Shown: one piece after another, positions 31,953 to 39,868 of the stretch
Layout: each line of letters opens with the position of its first letter
Position numbering within the stretch: the first letter of the stretch is position 1
The notes under the pieces: generated by a model
What the model saw: the letters and a program-made list of their open reading frames with translations, nothing else
What the model was told of the DNA's origin: nothing
The model's database searches: none
Translations under genes and position numbers: made by a program
Origin: CAVYOE01 sp963770155
GTDB lineage: Bacteria > Actinomycetota > Thermoleophilia > Solirubrobacterales > 70-9
Assembly (NCBI GenBank): GCA_963770155.1
Contig: CAVYOE010000001.1
Span: 1,922,001-1,986,000 of the forward strand
Direction of reading: 5' to 3'
Length of the DNA stretch: 64,000 bases

Positions 31953-32885
31953 ATGAGGGTGTTCGTGGCCGGCGCCAGCGGGGCCGTCGGCAAGCCCCTG
32001 ATCCGGCAGCTGGTCGAGGCCGGACACGAGACCTTCGGCACGACCCGCCGCGAGGAGAAGGCGCAGGAGATCGAGGCGGCGGGAGCCACACCCGCCGTTT
32101 GCGATGCACTCGACTCCGAAGCATTAAGAGCGGCTGTGGTGACGGCAAAGCCCGACGTCGTCGTCAACCAGCTCACCAGCCTGCCGAAACGGTTCAATCC
32201 GCGAACGATCGACTACGAGGAGCACAATCGTGCCCGCCTTGACGGCGGGCGCAATCTGCTCGAGGCGGCCAAGGCGGCGGGCACGCGCCGCTATGTCACG
32301 CAGAGCCTCGGCTTCATTTATGACACCCAGGGCGACTGGATCAAGGAGGAGGGCGACCCCACGATGCAGCACCCGCCGAAGCGGTTCACACCCGCATTAG
32401 AGGCCACGCTCGGACACGAACGCGAGATCCTGAGCGCCGACGGCGTGGAGGGTCTGGTGCTCCGCTACGGACAGTTCTACGGGCCCGGCACCTACTACGC
32501 AGCCGATGGCTCGATCGCCGAAGACGTTCGCAAGCGGCGCTTCCCGATCGTCGGCCGCGGAACGGGATATTCGTCATTCACTCACGTCGAGGATGCCGCG
32601 GCGGCGGTGGTAGCAGCGCTCGGGCGCGGCAGCGCCGGGATCTACAACGTGGTCGACGACGAGCCCGCGCCGCTCAAGGAGTGGCTGCCCTTCTACGCCG
32701 AGCAACTCGGGGCGAAGCCGCCACGCCGGGTGCCGGTGTGGCTGGCGCGCATCGTGGCCGGCCCGATCGCGACCATGTTTGCGGTCGGACTCCGGGGCGC
32801 CTCCAACCGCAAGGCGAAGGCCGAGCTCGGTTGGGCGCCACGCTATCCGAGCTGGCGACAGGGATTCGGGGAGGCGCTTGGATGA
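31953..32885 (+). CDS. NAD(P)-dependent epimerase/dehydratase-family protein
   Basis: A 310-residue extended/atypical SDR. The N-terminal Rossmann motif GASGAVGKPLIRQL (8-21) binds NAD(P); TSLPKRFNPR, a Tyr in the YVTQSLGFIYD region and RYGQFYGPGTYYAADG follow. The usual YxxxK is not obvious, which fits atypical SDRs. The substrate is unknown. Its stop overlaps the pyrE start (ATGA). Confidence 0.82.
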   Translation: MRVFVAGASGAVGKPLIRQLVEAGHETFGTTRREEKAQEIEAAGATPAVCDALDSEALRAAVVTAKPDVVVNQLTSLPKRFNPRTIDYEEHNRARLDGGRNLLEAAKAAGTRRYVTQSLGFIYDTQGDWIKEEGDPTMQHPPKRFTPALEATLGHEREILSADGVEGLVLRYGQFYGPGTYYAADGSIAEDVRKRRFPIVGRGTGYSSFTHVEDAAAAVVAALGRGSAGIYNVVDDEPAPLKEWLPFYAEQLGAKPPRRVPVWLARIVAGPIATMFAVGLRGASNRKAKAELGWAPRYPSWRQGFGEALG

Positions 32886-33439
32886 GCGATGCCCGGCAGA
32901 CCCTGCTTGCCGAGCTGAGTGAGCACGCCGTGGTCGAGGGAGAGGTGACTCTGGCGAGCGGCCAGAAGGCCGACTACTACGTCGACGCGAAGCGGGCGCT
33001 GTTGCGGCCGACTGCCTTCCGTGCCGTCGGCGAGCTGATCGCCGGGATTGCAGCTGAGCTCGATGCGGCGGCCGTCGGTGGGATGACCATGGGAGCCGAC
33101 CCGCTTGCCTGCGCCGCGATCGCGTCCCCAGGGGGCGCCGATCTGGTCGCGTTCTTCGTTCGCAAGGAGCGCAAGGAGCACGGACTGCAGCGCTGGGTCG
33201 AGGGACCGCTGCTGGACGAGGGCACTCGCTGCCTCGTGGTCGAGGACGTGGTCACCACCGGCGGCTCGACCGTTGCCGCGATCGAGCGGATCATTTCCGA
33301 AGGCCTGGTGGTGGCCGGCACCGTCAGCGTCGTCGACCGCGACGCCGGGGGTGCCGACGCGATCGAGGCGGCGGGCGGCGGCCCTTACCGCGCCTTGGCA
33401 CGGATCGGCGAGATCCGCGAAGCGGCGCCTAGCCGGTAA
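32882..33439 (+). CDS. pyrE: Orotate phosphoribosyltransferase
   Basis: PyrE makes OMP from orotate and PRPP in pyrimidine synthesis. The 185-residue protein has EGEVTLASGQKADYYVDAKRALL at the N-terminus, the catalytic loop FFVRKERKEHGLQRWVEG with its Lys/His residues, and the PRPP motif CLVVEDVVTTGGST. The ATG overlaps the upstream stop, implying coupling. No other pyrimidine genes are adjacent. It overlaps the convergent lipoprotein gene by 11 bases. Confidence 0.94.
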   Translation: MSDARQTLLAELSEHAVVEGEVTLASGQKADYYVDAKRALLRPTAFRAVGELIAGIAAELDAAAVGGMTMGADPLACAAIASPGGADLVAFFVRKERKEHGLQRWVEGPLLDEGTRCLVVEDVVTTGGSTVAAIERIISEGLVVAGTVSVVDRDAGGADAIEAAGGGPYRALARIGEIREAAPSR

Positions 33440-34025
33440 CCGGCCGGCCGCGCAGGGAGCGGACGATCTGGTCGATCTGCCTGGTGAACGGCGAGCCGCC
33501 GACATTGGTCGCCGCCAGTACCGGGAAGGCCGCGAGGTTCGGCCGCCGCAGGATGACCAGGCCGAGCCGCTGCCGCACTCCGCTCTTCTTCAGCTTGCCG
33601 GTGGCGCTGACTCGGGAGGCCGGGTAGTGGGCCTTGTAGTCGCCGGGTTTTCCGACCTTCAGCTTCGAGAAGCCGGAGAGGCTCTTCGCAGTCCCTGCGG
33701 CGAACCGGTCGAGGGGGACCGTCAGCGCCTCGTCGGTGCGGTCCGCTGAGACCGAAATCGCGACCTGGCGGTCGGGGGAGGTGAGTACGGTCGAGGTTCC
33801 GCTCGGCCGGAGGCGCCACCCGGGCGGGACTCCGACCGTGAACCCGGCGCTGCGGTTGATCTCGGTGCGCCAACCGGCGGGGAGCTCAGCCGGCTTGTCG
33901 ACCTTCTCAGCAGGACGCGGCCGCGGCGCGGCTTTGTCTTCGCTGCTCAGGTCACAGCCCGGGAGCAGCGCCGCGAGCGCCAGTAATAAGGTGGCTGCCT
34001 TGGTCCTTTTCCGCATCGAGCGCAT
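33429..34025 (-). CDS. Putative lipoprotein, unknown function
   Basis: A 198-residue protein with a lipoprotein signal ending LLPGC (Cys24 from the first Met; a second Met at 34016 gives a shorter signal). An acidic/basic Pro linker leads into a beta-rich domain (FTVGVPPGWRLRPSGTSTVLTSPDRQVAISVSADR). That layout resembles PsbP/Mog1-like envelope lipoproteins, but the assignment is tentative. It is divergent from the DUF1330-like gene and overlaps the end of pyrE. Confidence 0.7.
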   Translation of the reverse strand: MRSMRKRTKAATLLLALAALLPGCDLSSEDKAAPRPRPAEKVDKPAELPAGWRTEINRSAGFTVGVPPGWRLRPSGTSTVLTSPDRQVAISVSADRTDEALTVPLDRFAAGTAKSLSGFSKLKVGKPGDYKAHYPASRVSATGKLKKSGVRQRLGLVILRRPNLAAFPVLAATNVGGSPFTRQIDQIVRSLRGRPVTG

Positions 34026-34054
34026 TGTCCCCGACGAGGCCGAGGAGCACTGAC

Positions 34055-34423
34055 GTGGTCGACGCTGTCGACCCGACCCCGGAGGAGATCCAGCGGTTCG
34101 TGCAGGACACCGGCGACGGTCCGATCGTGATGCTGAACCTGCTGCGTTATGCCGACGGGACCGGCGAGGCCTACGCCGAGTACGCGGCTAAGACGCAGCC
34201 GTTCCTCGAGGCTGTGGGCGGAGAGCTGCTTTATGCCGGCGATTGCGGTCCGACTCTGGTCGGCCCCGCCGGCCATCAGTGGGATGCGCTCCTGCTCGTT
34301 CGCTATCCCTCGAAGGAAAAGTTCCTCGAGATGGTCTCCAACCCCGACTACCTCGAGGTATCGAAGATCCGCAGCGCCGCGCTCTCGGCCGCGGTGCTTC
34401 AGGTCACCCGGGCCTGGACCTGA
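34055..34423 (+). CDS. DUF1330-like alpha/beta-barrel protein
   Basis: A 122-residue dimeric alpha+beta-barrel-like protein. Features are GPIVMLNLLRYADGTGEAYAEYAAKTQPFLEAVGGELLYAG and WDALLLVRYPSKEKFLEMVSNPDYLEVSKIRSAALSAAVL, a typical DUF1330 pattern. The GTG at 34055 is chosen because GGAG lies seven bases upstream; a TTG ten codons earlier has no such site. The function is unknown; a small-molecule enzyme or monooxygenase-like role is possible. Confidence 0.78.
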   Translation: MVDAVDPTPEEIQRFVQDTGDGPIVMLNLLRYADGTGEAYAEYAAKTQPFLEAVGGELLYAGDCGPTLVGPAGHQWDALLLVRYPSKEKFLEMVSNPDYLEVSKIRSAALSAAVLQVTRAWT

Positions 34424-34445
34424 AGTTTGGTTCGAGGCGATTGAG

Positions 34446-34451
34446 TAGAGT
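34446..34451 (+). promoter_or_regulatory. Putative -10 element (TAGAGT)
   Basis: TAGAGT ends five bases before a GTG (34457) and eight before an ATG (34460), supporting a start there rather than at the overlapping TTG at 34451. Confidence 0.45.
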
Positions 34452-34459
34452 TGCTTGTG

Positions 34460-34984
34460 ATGAGGGAGCGGATCAGTGGGAAGCGACTGGGGAAGGCAGT
34501 GGGGTTGGCCTTGTCCACTGGACTGATCGGCGCCGCATCTGCATCGGCGGCGACGCTTGACGTCACCCCGAATACGAACCTGCCGAATACTGCACCGGTG
34601 TCCGCATCGGGCACGGGTTGGGGCGCGCTCGGCTTCGTCAGCTTCAGCCAATGCAAGAGCGATCTCTCGGCCTGCCGCAACCTGCCGACTGCAGGGTTGC
34701 CTGATGCAGGAGGCAATTTCACGACCTCCCTGACCCTCACCAGGGTGTTCACGCCTGACGCGCCGCCCGGGCCCGCGGTCGATTGCTTCGTGACCCCGTG
34801 CGTCGTTTATGCCAAGGAGTTCCCCTTCGACAACCCGACCGCGACTGCGCCGGTCAGCTTCTCCGGACTCCCGCCGGCGGCGCCACCGCTGGCAGCGACC
34901 ACGCCAGCGGCCACCACTCGCAAGAAATGCAAGAAGGGCCGCAAGCTGAAGCGCGGCAAGTGCGTCAAGAAGAAGAAGAAGTAG
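34460..34984 (+). CDS. Secreted neocarzinostatin-like domain protein with basic Cys/Lys tail
   Basis: A 174-residue exported protein: signal peptide (MRERISGKRLGKAVGLALSTGLIGAASASA), then a roughly 100-residue immunoglobulin-like domain. That domain has LDVTPNTNLPNTAPVSASGTGWG, SQCKSDLSAC, VDCFVTPC and a final APVSF strand. The two Cys-x(n)-Cys pairs and overall order match the neocarzinostatin apoprotein family. No enediyne genes are nearby, so chromophore binding is not implied. The protein ends in a Lys/Cys-rich tail (RKKCKKGRKLKRGKC...). A related tail occurs in the last gene of the window. Confidence 0.7.
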   Translation: MRERISGKRLGKAVGLALSTGLIGAASASAATLDVTPNTNLPNTAPVSASGTGWGALGFVSFSQCKSDLSACRNLPTAGLPDAGGNFTTSLTLTRVFTPDAPPGPAVDCFVTPCVVYAKEFPFDNPTATAPVSFSGLPPAAPPLAATTPAATTRKKCKKGRKLKRGKCVKKKKK

Positions 34985-34995
34985 CGGCGACCTAG

Positions 34996-35069
34996 CGCCC
35001 CGACCTGGATTCGAACCAGGGGCCTTCTCCTTAGGAGGGAGACGCTCTATCCAGCTGAGCTATCGGGGC
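34996..35069 (-). tRNA. tRNA-Arg (CCT anticodon)
   Basis: Read on the minus strand, a 7-bp acceptor stem (GCCCCGA/TCGGGGC), D arm TAGCTCAGCTGGATAGAGC, anticodon arm TCTCC-CTCCTAA-GGAGA and T arm CCTGG-TTCGAAT-CCAGG all fold normally. The anticodon is CCT, reading AGG. CCA is not encoded. The 5' part overlaps the 3' end of the gene at 35047. Confidence 0.95.
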
Positions 35070-35757
35070 CAGCCTCCGGCGGCCCCGGACGCGAAGCGGA
35101 GGAGCCGCCGTTGGTATCGGGCGGATCGTAGAGGCTCTCCGCCGCCAGCTCGACAGCCCGCTTGGCCCAGAGCCTGACCTCGAGATAGAGGTCGTCGCCG
35201 AATCCTTTGACCGCATCGACGGCGACCAGGGTGAAGCGGTCGTCGGTGACCGGAGTCTGGTCGACCACGCCGCCCCCGAGCTCGGCGGTGGCTGCGACGG
35301 ACCCCCGAAGCAGCGGTCGGCCCCAGACCAGGGTGACGTCGCCACGGCGGTTGCCCTCGCCCTGCCAGCCCCCGATCACCTCCTCGTTCAGGTCGATCTG
35401 CCACTCGGGGTTGTCGGCGGCGACGACGTCGGTGAAGTCGGCGGCCGCCTCGAACCCTGAGGGCTCGCCTTCCTCCGGCCGCTCGAAGGAGACGTAGCCG
35501 AACCACTCGATCTGCGTGCCGTCCTCCCGCGAAGCCGCCGCGGTGGCGGGGACATAGGTACGCCCGCCCCAGCCGCGCTCGGGAAACCAGGCGATTCCGT
35601 CGGCACCGGGCAGCTCGGCTCCCGCCTCGGCCAGGTGTGGCTCGCACGCCTTGCCGAGCTCCTCGCGCAGCAGCTCAGCGTGCCGGCCGTAGGGCAGTCC
35701 CTCTACCGAGGCGTTGGCGAGGAATCGCGGGATCGGGTCTCGGACCGGAGGCGGCAT
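35047..35757 (-). CDS. Unrecognised soluble protein ending inside the tRNA-Arg gene
   Basis: A 236-residue protein without signal or membrane segments. It is acidic and contains RTYVPATAAASREDGTQIEWFGYVSFERPEE, WQIDLNEEVIGGWQGEG and LYLEVRLWAKRAVELAAESLYDPPDT, consistent with a folded beta-rich protein. No family is recognised. The final residues (GPDSSAG) and the stop are encoded by the 5' part of the tRNA, so processing of the tRNA would cut this mRNA at its stop codon. It lies 12 bases after the galT-like gene and probably shares its promoter. Confidence 0.65.
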   Translation of the reverse strand: MPPPVRDPIPRFLANASVEGLPYGRHAELLREELGKACEPHLAEAGAELPGADGIAWFPERGWGGRTYVPATAAASREDGTQIEWFGYVSFERPEEGEPSGFEAAADFTDVVAADNPEWQIDLNEEVIGGWQGEGNRRGDVTLVWGRPLLRGSVAATAELGGGVVDQTPVTDDRFTLVAVDAVKGFGDDLYLEVRLWAKRAVELAAESLYDPPDTNGGSSASRPGPPEAGPDSSAG

Positions 35758-35769
35758 CGGGGCAGCGTG

Positions 35770-36813
35770 TCAGGAAAGGGCTTCGCGAAGCTCGGCCGCG
35801 GCGCGCTCCGGCGGGTAGATGTTGATGTCGACGCCGGTGGCGAACTCGAAGCCGGCCTTGACCGCGAACCGCGGCACCAGGTCGAGGTGCCAATGGAAGC
35901 GGTCCGCCCCGCGCGGCGCGGTCACCACCCAGAGGTTGAACTGAGGAACCGTGCCGAAGCGTCCCTCGAGTGCTTTCAGCGCCGACGCCAGCATCTCCGC
36001 TCCGCCTTCGTCCCGCTCGAAGCTCGGGGCCGGGCGCCGCGGAACCAGCCGCAGCTCGTAGGGAGAGCGCGAGGCCCAGGGGCAGAGGAGCATCGCTTCG
36101 TCGTCGATCGCGACCAGCCGGTCCTTGCGGCGGACCTCCTCGGCCGCGATGTCGGAAAGGAGGGCCCCGCCGTTGGTGCGCTCGAAATAGGCGTTGACCC
36201 GCTCTCGCTCGCGCGCGATTGCCGGCGGGACGAAGCCGAGGGCGTAGAGCTGCGCGTGGGTGTGCTCGCGCGAGGCACCGGCCGCCGGCCCCTCGTTGAC
36301 GATCAGCTGGCAGTAGGCGGCGTCGGGATGCGCTTGCATGCGCGCACGCCATCCGGCGAGCGCCCCGTAGAGGTGGTCGGTGCCGAGGTCCGCAAGCGAG
36401 GTCAGGTGCTCGGGGGTGTGCACGATCACCTCGTGGGCCCCGGATGCGGGAACCGAGGAGAAGAGCTCGGGCTCCCCGCTCCTCGCCGAGGCGCGGAGCG
36501 GATCGGCGCTGCTGGTGAAGGCGTCGGCGCTCGTCCCGGTCCCCTCGGGACTGTCCTCTCCGCCGACCGCCGGATAGAGGTTCGGCACCGAGCGCACCGT
36601 CCAGCCCTCGCTGTCGGCGCCGCCACCGGGCCGCTCGGCCCAGACCTCGGACGGAGTCCGGTCCTCGTGCCCCCCGCAGAAGGGGCAATCGGCCTCGGCC
36701 TCCGCCTCGGGTCTCGCCGAATCGAACTCGATCGGCCGCTCCGAGCGCGCCGCGGCCAGGATCGTCCTCATCCCGGTGAGCTGGTCGATCCGGATCTCAG
36801 GCTCTGTGCTCAC
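35770..36813 (-). CDS. galT: Galactose-1-phosphate uridylyltransferase-like protein (HIT superfamily)
   Basis: A 347-residue GalT-like enzyme that swaps UMP between sugar phosphates. It has the zinc pair CPFC (Cys43, Cys46), the nucleotide-site RSVPNLYPAV, HEVIVHTPEH and the active-site block EHTHAQLYALGF, where HTH (184-186) replaces the usual HPH. A second zinc-type motif HWHLDLVPRF follows, then GVDINIYPPE near the end. No galK or galE is nearby, so the physiological substrate may differ (ADP-glucose phosphorylase-type members exist). It overlaps the GNAT gene by four bases. Confidence 0.85.
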   Translation of the reverse strand: MSTEPEIRIDQLTGMRTILAAARSERPIEFDSARPEAEAEADCPFCGGHEDRTPSEVWAERPGGGADSEGWTVRSVPNLYPAVGGEDSPEGTGTSADAFTSSADPLRASARSGEPELFSSVPASGAHEVIVHTPEHLTSLADLGTDHLYGALAGWRARMQAHPDAAYCQLIVNEGPAAGASREHTHAQLYALGFVPPAIARERERVNAYFERTNGGALLSDIAAEEVRRKDRLVAIDDEAMLLCPWASRSPYELRLVPRRPAPSFERDEGGAEMLASALKALEGRFGTVPQFNLWVVTAPRGADRFHWHLDLVPRFAVKAGFEFATGVDINIYPPERAAAELREALS

Positions 36814-37244
36814 AGGTTCTTGCTCATCCGTACGTGCTCGATCCCGTCCTCGATCAGGATCTCCTCGCTCAGAGTCTCGTAGCCCGCGCGCTCGTAGAAG
36901 CGCCGGGCCCGAAGCTGACCGTGCAGCAGGATTTGTCCGGCGTCCCGTGCTCTCGCTTCGCGTTCGGCGGCGGTGAGCAGCTCGCCACCGACCCCTCGTC
37001 CCCGGGACTCACGAGAGACAGCCATCCGCTCGAGCTTGCAGTCCCCCCGCTCGAACCGGAGCCGGCAGGTGCCGACCGCCTGATCGCCCTCGAATGCGAT
37101 CACGTGCAGGGCCTCGTCGTCGAGGCCGTCGAGCTCCGCGGCGCGGCTGACACCCTGCTCGTCGCAGAACACCCTGACCCTCAGGTCCTGGGCCGCCTGG
37201 ACCTCGGGCCCGGCTTCCGTCGTGCGGATGATCAGGCCGGTCAG
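36810..37244 (-). CDS. GNAT acetyltransferase, probable CTG start
   Basis: A 144-residue GNAT protein. LRVRVFCDEQGVS is typical of the YjcF/ElaA-like subgroup, and the acetyl-CoA motif SRESRGRGVGGELLTAAE follows. RRFYERAGYETLSEEILIEDGIEHVRM closes the fold. No ATG/GTG/TTG lies near the N-terminus; a CTG at 37242-37244 overlaps the slipin stop as CTGA with AGGA six bases upstream, and a second CTG lies four codons later. The substrate is unknown. It is translated between the slipin and galT-like genes. Confidence 0.8.
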   Translation of the reverse strand: MTGLIIRTTEAGPEVQAAQDLRVRVFCDEQGVSRAAELDGLDDEALHVIAFEGDQAVGTCRLRFERGDCKLERMAVSRESRGRGVGGELLTAAEREARARDAGQILLHGQLRARRFYERAGYETLSEEILIEDGIEHVRMSKNL

Positions 37245-38014
37245 GAACCGTCCTGCCCGGATGGCCCGCGGTCCTGGAACGCCTTGATCAGGTCGATCGG
37301 AAGCGGGAAGACGACGGTCGAGTTCTGATTGCCGCCGATCTCGAGCAGGGTCTGCAGGTAGCGCAGCTGCAGGGTGGTCGGGTTCTTGCTGATCACGTCG
37401 GCGGCCTCGGCCAGCTTCTGCGAGGCCTGGAACTCGCCCTCGGCGTTGATGATCTTGGCCCGCCGCTCCCGTTCGGCTTCCGCCTGGCGAGCCATTGCGC
37501 TCTGCATCTGCTCGGGAATCTCGACGTCCTTGATCTCGACCGTGGTCACCTTGACCCCCCACGGCTCTGTCTGCTCGTCGATGATCGTCTGCAGGTCCTC
37601 GTTCAGGCGCTCGCGCTCGGAGAGCAGCTGGTCGAGCTCGGCTTTGCCGAGCACCGACCGAAGCGCGGTCTGGGAGATCTGGGAGGTGGCGAGGAGGAAG
37701 TTCTCGACCTCGACGATCGCCTTGTTCGGGTCGATCACGCGGAAGTATGCGACCGCATTGACGCGGCTCGGGACGTTGTCGCGGGTGATCACCTCCTGCG
37801 GCGGGATGTTCAGGGTCACGGTCCGCAGGTCGACCCGGACCATCCGGTCGATGATCGGGATCAGCAAGATCAGGCCGGGGCCCTTCTGGGCGATCAGGCG
37901 GCCGAGCCGGAAGATGACGCCGCGCTCGTACTCGCGCAGGATCCGGATCGAGGAGCCGAGGAAGAAGAGGAGGAAGAAGAGGACTACTGCGAGGATTGCG
38001 ATCGCGATTCCCAT
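37241..38014 (-). CDS. Slipin/stomatin-like SPFH-domain membrane protein
   Basis: A 257-residue band-7 protein. An N-terminal membrane helix (about 3-20) is followed by REYERGVIFRLGRL, QKGPGLILLIPIIDRMVRVDLRT, ITRDNVPSRVNAVAYFRV and the coiled-coil region (ARQAEAERERRAKIINAEGEFQA), all classic for slipins. They form ring-like scaffolds in the membrane. The ATG has an excellent AGGAGG site. The upstream NfeD gene is its usual partner, and the pair is thought to act in membrane-domain organisation. Confidence 0.93.
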   Translation of the reverse strand: MGIAIAILAVVLFFLLFFLGSSIRILREYERGVIFRLGRLIAQKGPGLILLIPIIDRMVRVDLRTVTLNIPPQEVITRDNVPSRVNAVAYFRVIDPNKAIVEVENFLLATSQISQTALRSVLGKAELDQLLSERERLNEDLQTIIDEQTEPWGVKVTTVEIKDVEIPEQMQSAMARQAEAERERRAKIINAEGEFQASQKLAEAADVISKNPTTLQLRYLQTLLEIGGNQNSTVVFPLPIDLIKAFQDRGPSGQDGS

Positions 38015-38050
38015 GCTTCCTCCTTGCTCGTGCGGGGTTGGGGTGCCGGG

Positions 38051-38497
38051 TCAGCTGTCGGTCGGCCGGACCACCAGGGTGAGGCCGTCGACCGATTCGA
38101 CCCGGACTCTAGTGCCTGCGGGAATCTCGGCCTCGTCTTCGCCGCGGGCCCGCCACAGCGCCCCGTCGGCGAACACCTGGCCGGTCGGATTCAGGGGAAT
38201 TCGGACCTCGGCCTCCTTGCCGACCATCTCTTCGTGGCCGGTGCGCACCGGTGAGTCGCGGTGGGCCGAGAGCACCTTGCGGCCGATCACCACCGCGGTT
38301 ACCAGCGAGAGGACCCCGGCGGTGATCAGCGCCGCCCCGATCACCTCCGAGTTGTTCTCGTCCCCCCCGAGCGCGACGATCCCGGCCGCAACCAGACCGC
38401 CGGCACCGAGCACGGCGAGCACGCCGCCCGTCGGCAAGAGCAGCTCCGCGAGCAGCAGCGCCACCGCGGCAGCCGAGATGAAGATCACGACCTCCAT
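38051..38497 (-). CDS. NfeD-like membrane protein, slipin partner
   Basis: A 148-residue protein with three or four N-terminal hydrophobic segments (about 2-20, 25-45, 55-72) and a C-terminal OB-fold domain (MVGKEAEVRIPLNPTGQVFADGALWRARGEDEAEIPAGTRVRVESVDGLTLVVRP), the standard short NfeD layout without the protease domain. It is 36 bases upstream of the slipin gene. A GATAAT hexamer lies eight bases before the ATG. Confidence 0.92.
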   Translation of the reverse strand: MEVVIFISAAAVALLLAELLLPTGGVLAVLGAGGLVAAGIVALGGDENNSEVIGAALITAGVLSLVTAVVIGRKVLSAHRDSPVRTGHEEMVGKEAEVRIPLNPTGQVFADGALWRARGEDEAEIPAGTRVRVESVDGLTLVVRPTDS

Positions 38498-38505
38498 GTA
38501 CGGCC

Positions 38506-38511
38506 ATTATC
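38506..38511 (-). promoter_or_regulatory. Putative -10 element (GATAAT) of the NfeD-slipin operon
   Basis: GATAAT on the minus strand lies eight bases before the NfeD ATG and is close to the TATAAT consensus. Confidence 0.45.
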
Positions 38512-38596
38512 CGCGAGGCGACGCTTCGAGGCCTTCAGTCGTAGTCTTCGCCGAGGATCTACTGAAGAGCAGTATTTACTGACGAGGAGGGGATTC

Positions 38597-39172
38597 ATGA
38601 TTTCCGCAATCCGCAGGCACGCGAGCTTCGCCAACGTGGTCTCGCTGATGGCACTGTTCGTGGCTCTCGGCGGTACCGCCGTGGCCGTGAAGGTCAAGCT
38701 GAAGCCTGGCCAGGTGAAGACGAAGAACATCAAAGCCAAGGCGGTGACCGAGCCGAAGCTCGCCGACGGCGCGGTGAGCGAGCCGAAGATCATGAACGGT
38801 GCAGTCAGCGAGCCGAAGATCAAGGACGGGGCGGTGACGATTGGCAAGGTCGGCGCATCAACCCATCTGCTTTGCCGCGCCGGGACGACCTATACACGCG
38901 GTGGGTGCCTGGAGAACGCGCCACGGGCGGCGGATACCTGGGCCAACGCAATTGCTGCGTGTGCCGCCGCAGGAGCCAGCGTCGCCACACCAGAAGAGTT
39001 GATGGCGTTCCTGGCGCGCGGGGGTGTGATCAGCAATGCGAATTCCGCGGAATGGACCGAGAACTCGCACAGCAATACCGATGCGGTCCAGTTCTCAAGC
39101 GCTGGTGTTCCCGAGGACAACGGCAAAGGGAACGCCCGTGAGTACCGCTGCTCGTTCAGTCCAACCGGTTGA
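38597..39172 (+). CDS. Exported EPK-repeat protein, Thermoleophilia-type
   Basis: A 191-residue protein. The N-terminus (MISAIRRHASFANVVSLMALFVALGGTAVA) is a membrane/signal segment shared by many proteins in Solirubrobacterales-type genomes. It is followed by a basic K-x-K region and short repeats (EPKLADGAVS, EPKIMNGAVS, EPKIKDGAVT). The C-terminal 110 residues contain cysteines (LLCRAGTTYTRGGCLE, AACAAAG, YRCSFS) and a WTENSHSN segment, with lower G+C. The fold is unknown; a surface role is likely. The ATG has an ideal GAGGAGGGG site. Confidence 0.8.
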   Translation: MISAIRRHASFANVVSLMALFVALGGTAVAVKVKLKPGQVKTKNIKAKAVTEPKLADGAVSEPKIMNGAVSEPKIKDGAVTIGKVGASTHLLCRAGTTYTRGGCLENAPRAADTWANAIAACAAAGASVATPEELMAFLARGGVISNANSAEWTENSHSNTDAVQFSSAGVPEDNGKGNAREYRCSFSPTG

Positions 39173-39181
39173 ACTCGGGCG

Positions 39182-39763
39182 CTACCTCGCGTAGCGCTTG
39201 ATGTCCGCGGCAAGGGCCCCTGCGTCTTCGTAGGGGCCCTGTCGCGTGTAGGTGAGCTTGCCTTTGCGGTCATAGAAGGCGGTTGCCGGGAAGCCCCGCG
39301 GCGCCTCGATCAGGGCTGCAATCGACTGGTCGGGGTCGTAGTAGGAGGGGTAGGGGAGCGGCAGCTCGCCGAGGAAGGTGGCTCCGTGATCCTCGGAGTC
39401 ATCGGAGAGGATCCCGAGGAAGGCGATCTCGCCCCCGCGCTTCACCGCCTGCTCCTGGAAGAAGGGGAACTCGAGTCGGCACGGACCGCACCACGAAGCC
39501 CACTTGTTGACCACGACCGGAGTTCCCTCGAGCTCGGCGAGCCGCTGCTCGAACGCCGCGCTCCCACCTTCGAGGATCTGGCTCGCCTGATCGCGAATCG
39601 CGGCGAGCGGCGGCGGCGCCCCCTTGAGCGGCGTCTTCGCCTCTGAGGCCGAAACGGCGGAGTCCGGGTTGCCGGCGTCGGAGCCCGAGCCGCAGGCCGT
39701 GGCGCCGAGCGCAACCGCGGCAGCGGCGAGGCAAATGGCAATTGTTCGTCCGTTGGTGGGCAT
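39182..39763 (-). CDS. TlpA/ResA-like thioredoxin-fold lipoprotein
   Basis: A 193-residue membrane-tethered thiol-disulfide oxidoreductase. The signal peptide ends near ATAC (Cys24). The thioredoxin domain has WASWCGPCRLEFP with Cys92 and Cys95 and a cis-Pro region (RGFPATAFYDRKGKL). Such proteins reduce apocytochrome c or other envelope thiols; the ccm genes at 47.7-50 kb are possible functional partners, though not adjacent. It is convergent with the EPK-repeat gene. Confidence 0.88.
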   Translation of the reverse strand: MPTNGRTIAICLAAAAVALGATACGSGSDAGNPDSAVSASEAKTPLKGAPPPLAAIRDQASQILEGGSAAFEQRLAELEGTPVVVNKWASWCGPCRLEFPFFQEQAVKRGGEIAFLGILSDDSEDHGATFLGELPLPYPSYYDPDQSIAALIEAPRGFPATAFYDRKGKLTYTRQGPYEDAGALAADIKRYAR

Positions 39764-39868
39764 CAGCCTGGAAGTGCTCTAAGATTCATACCGGTCCATC
39801 TGGTCCTGGACCACAAGGGGAGCCGGGCGGGAAACCGCCCCGAGACACCCACACACGATCGCGTTCAT

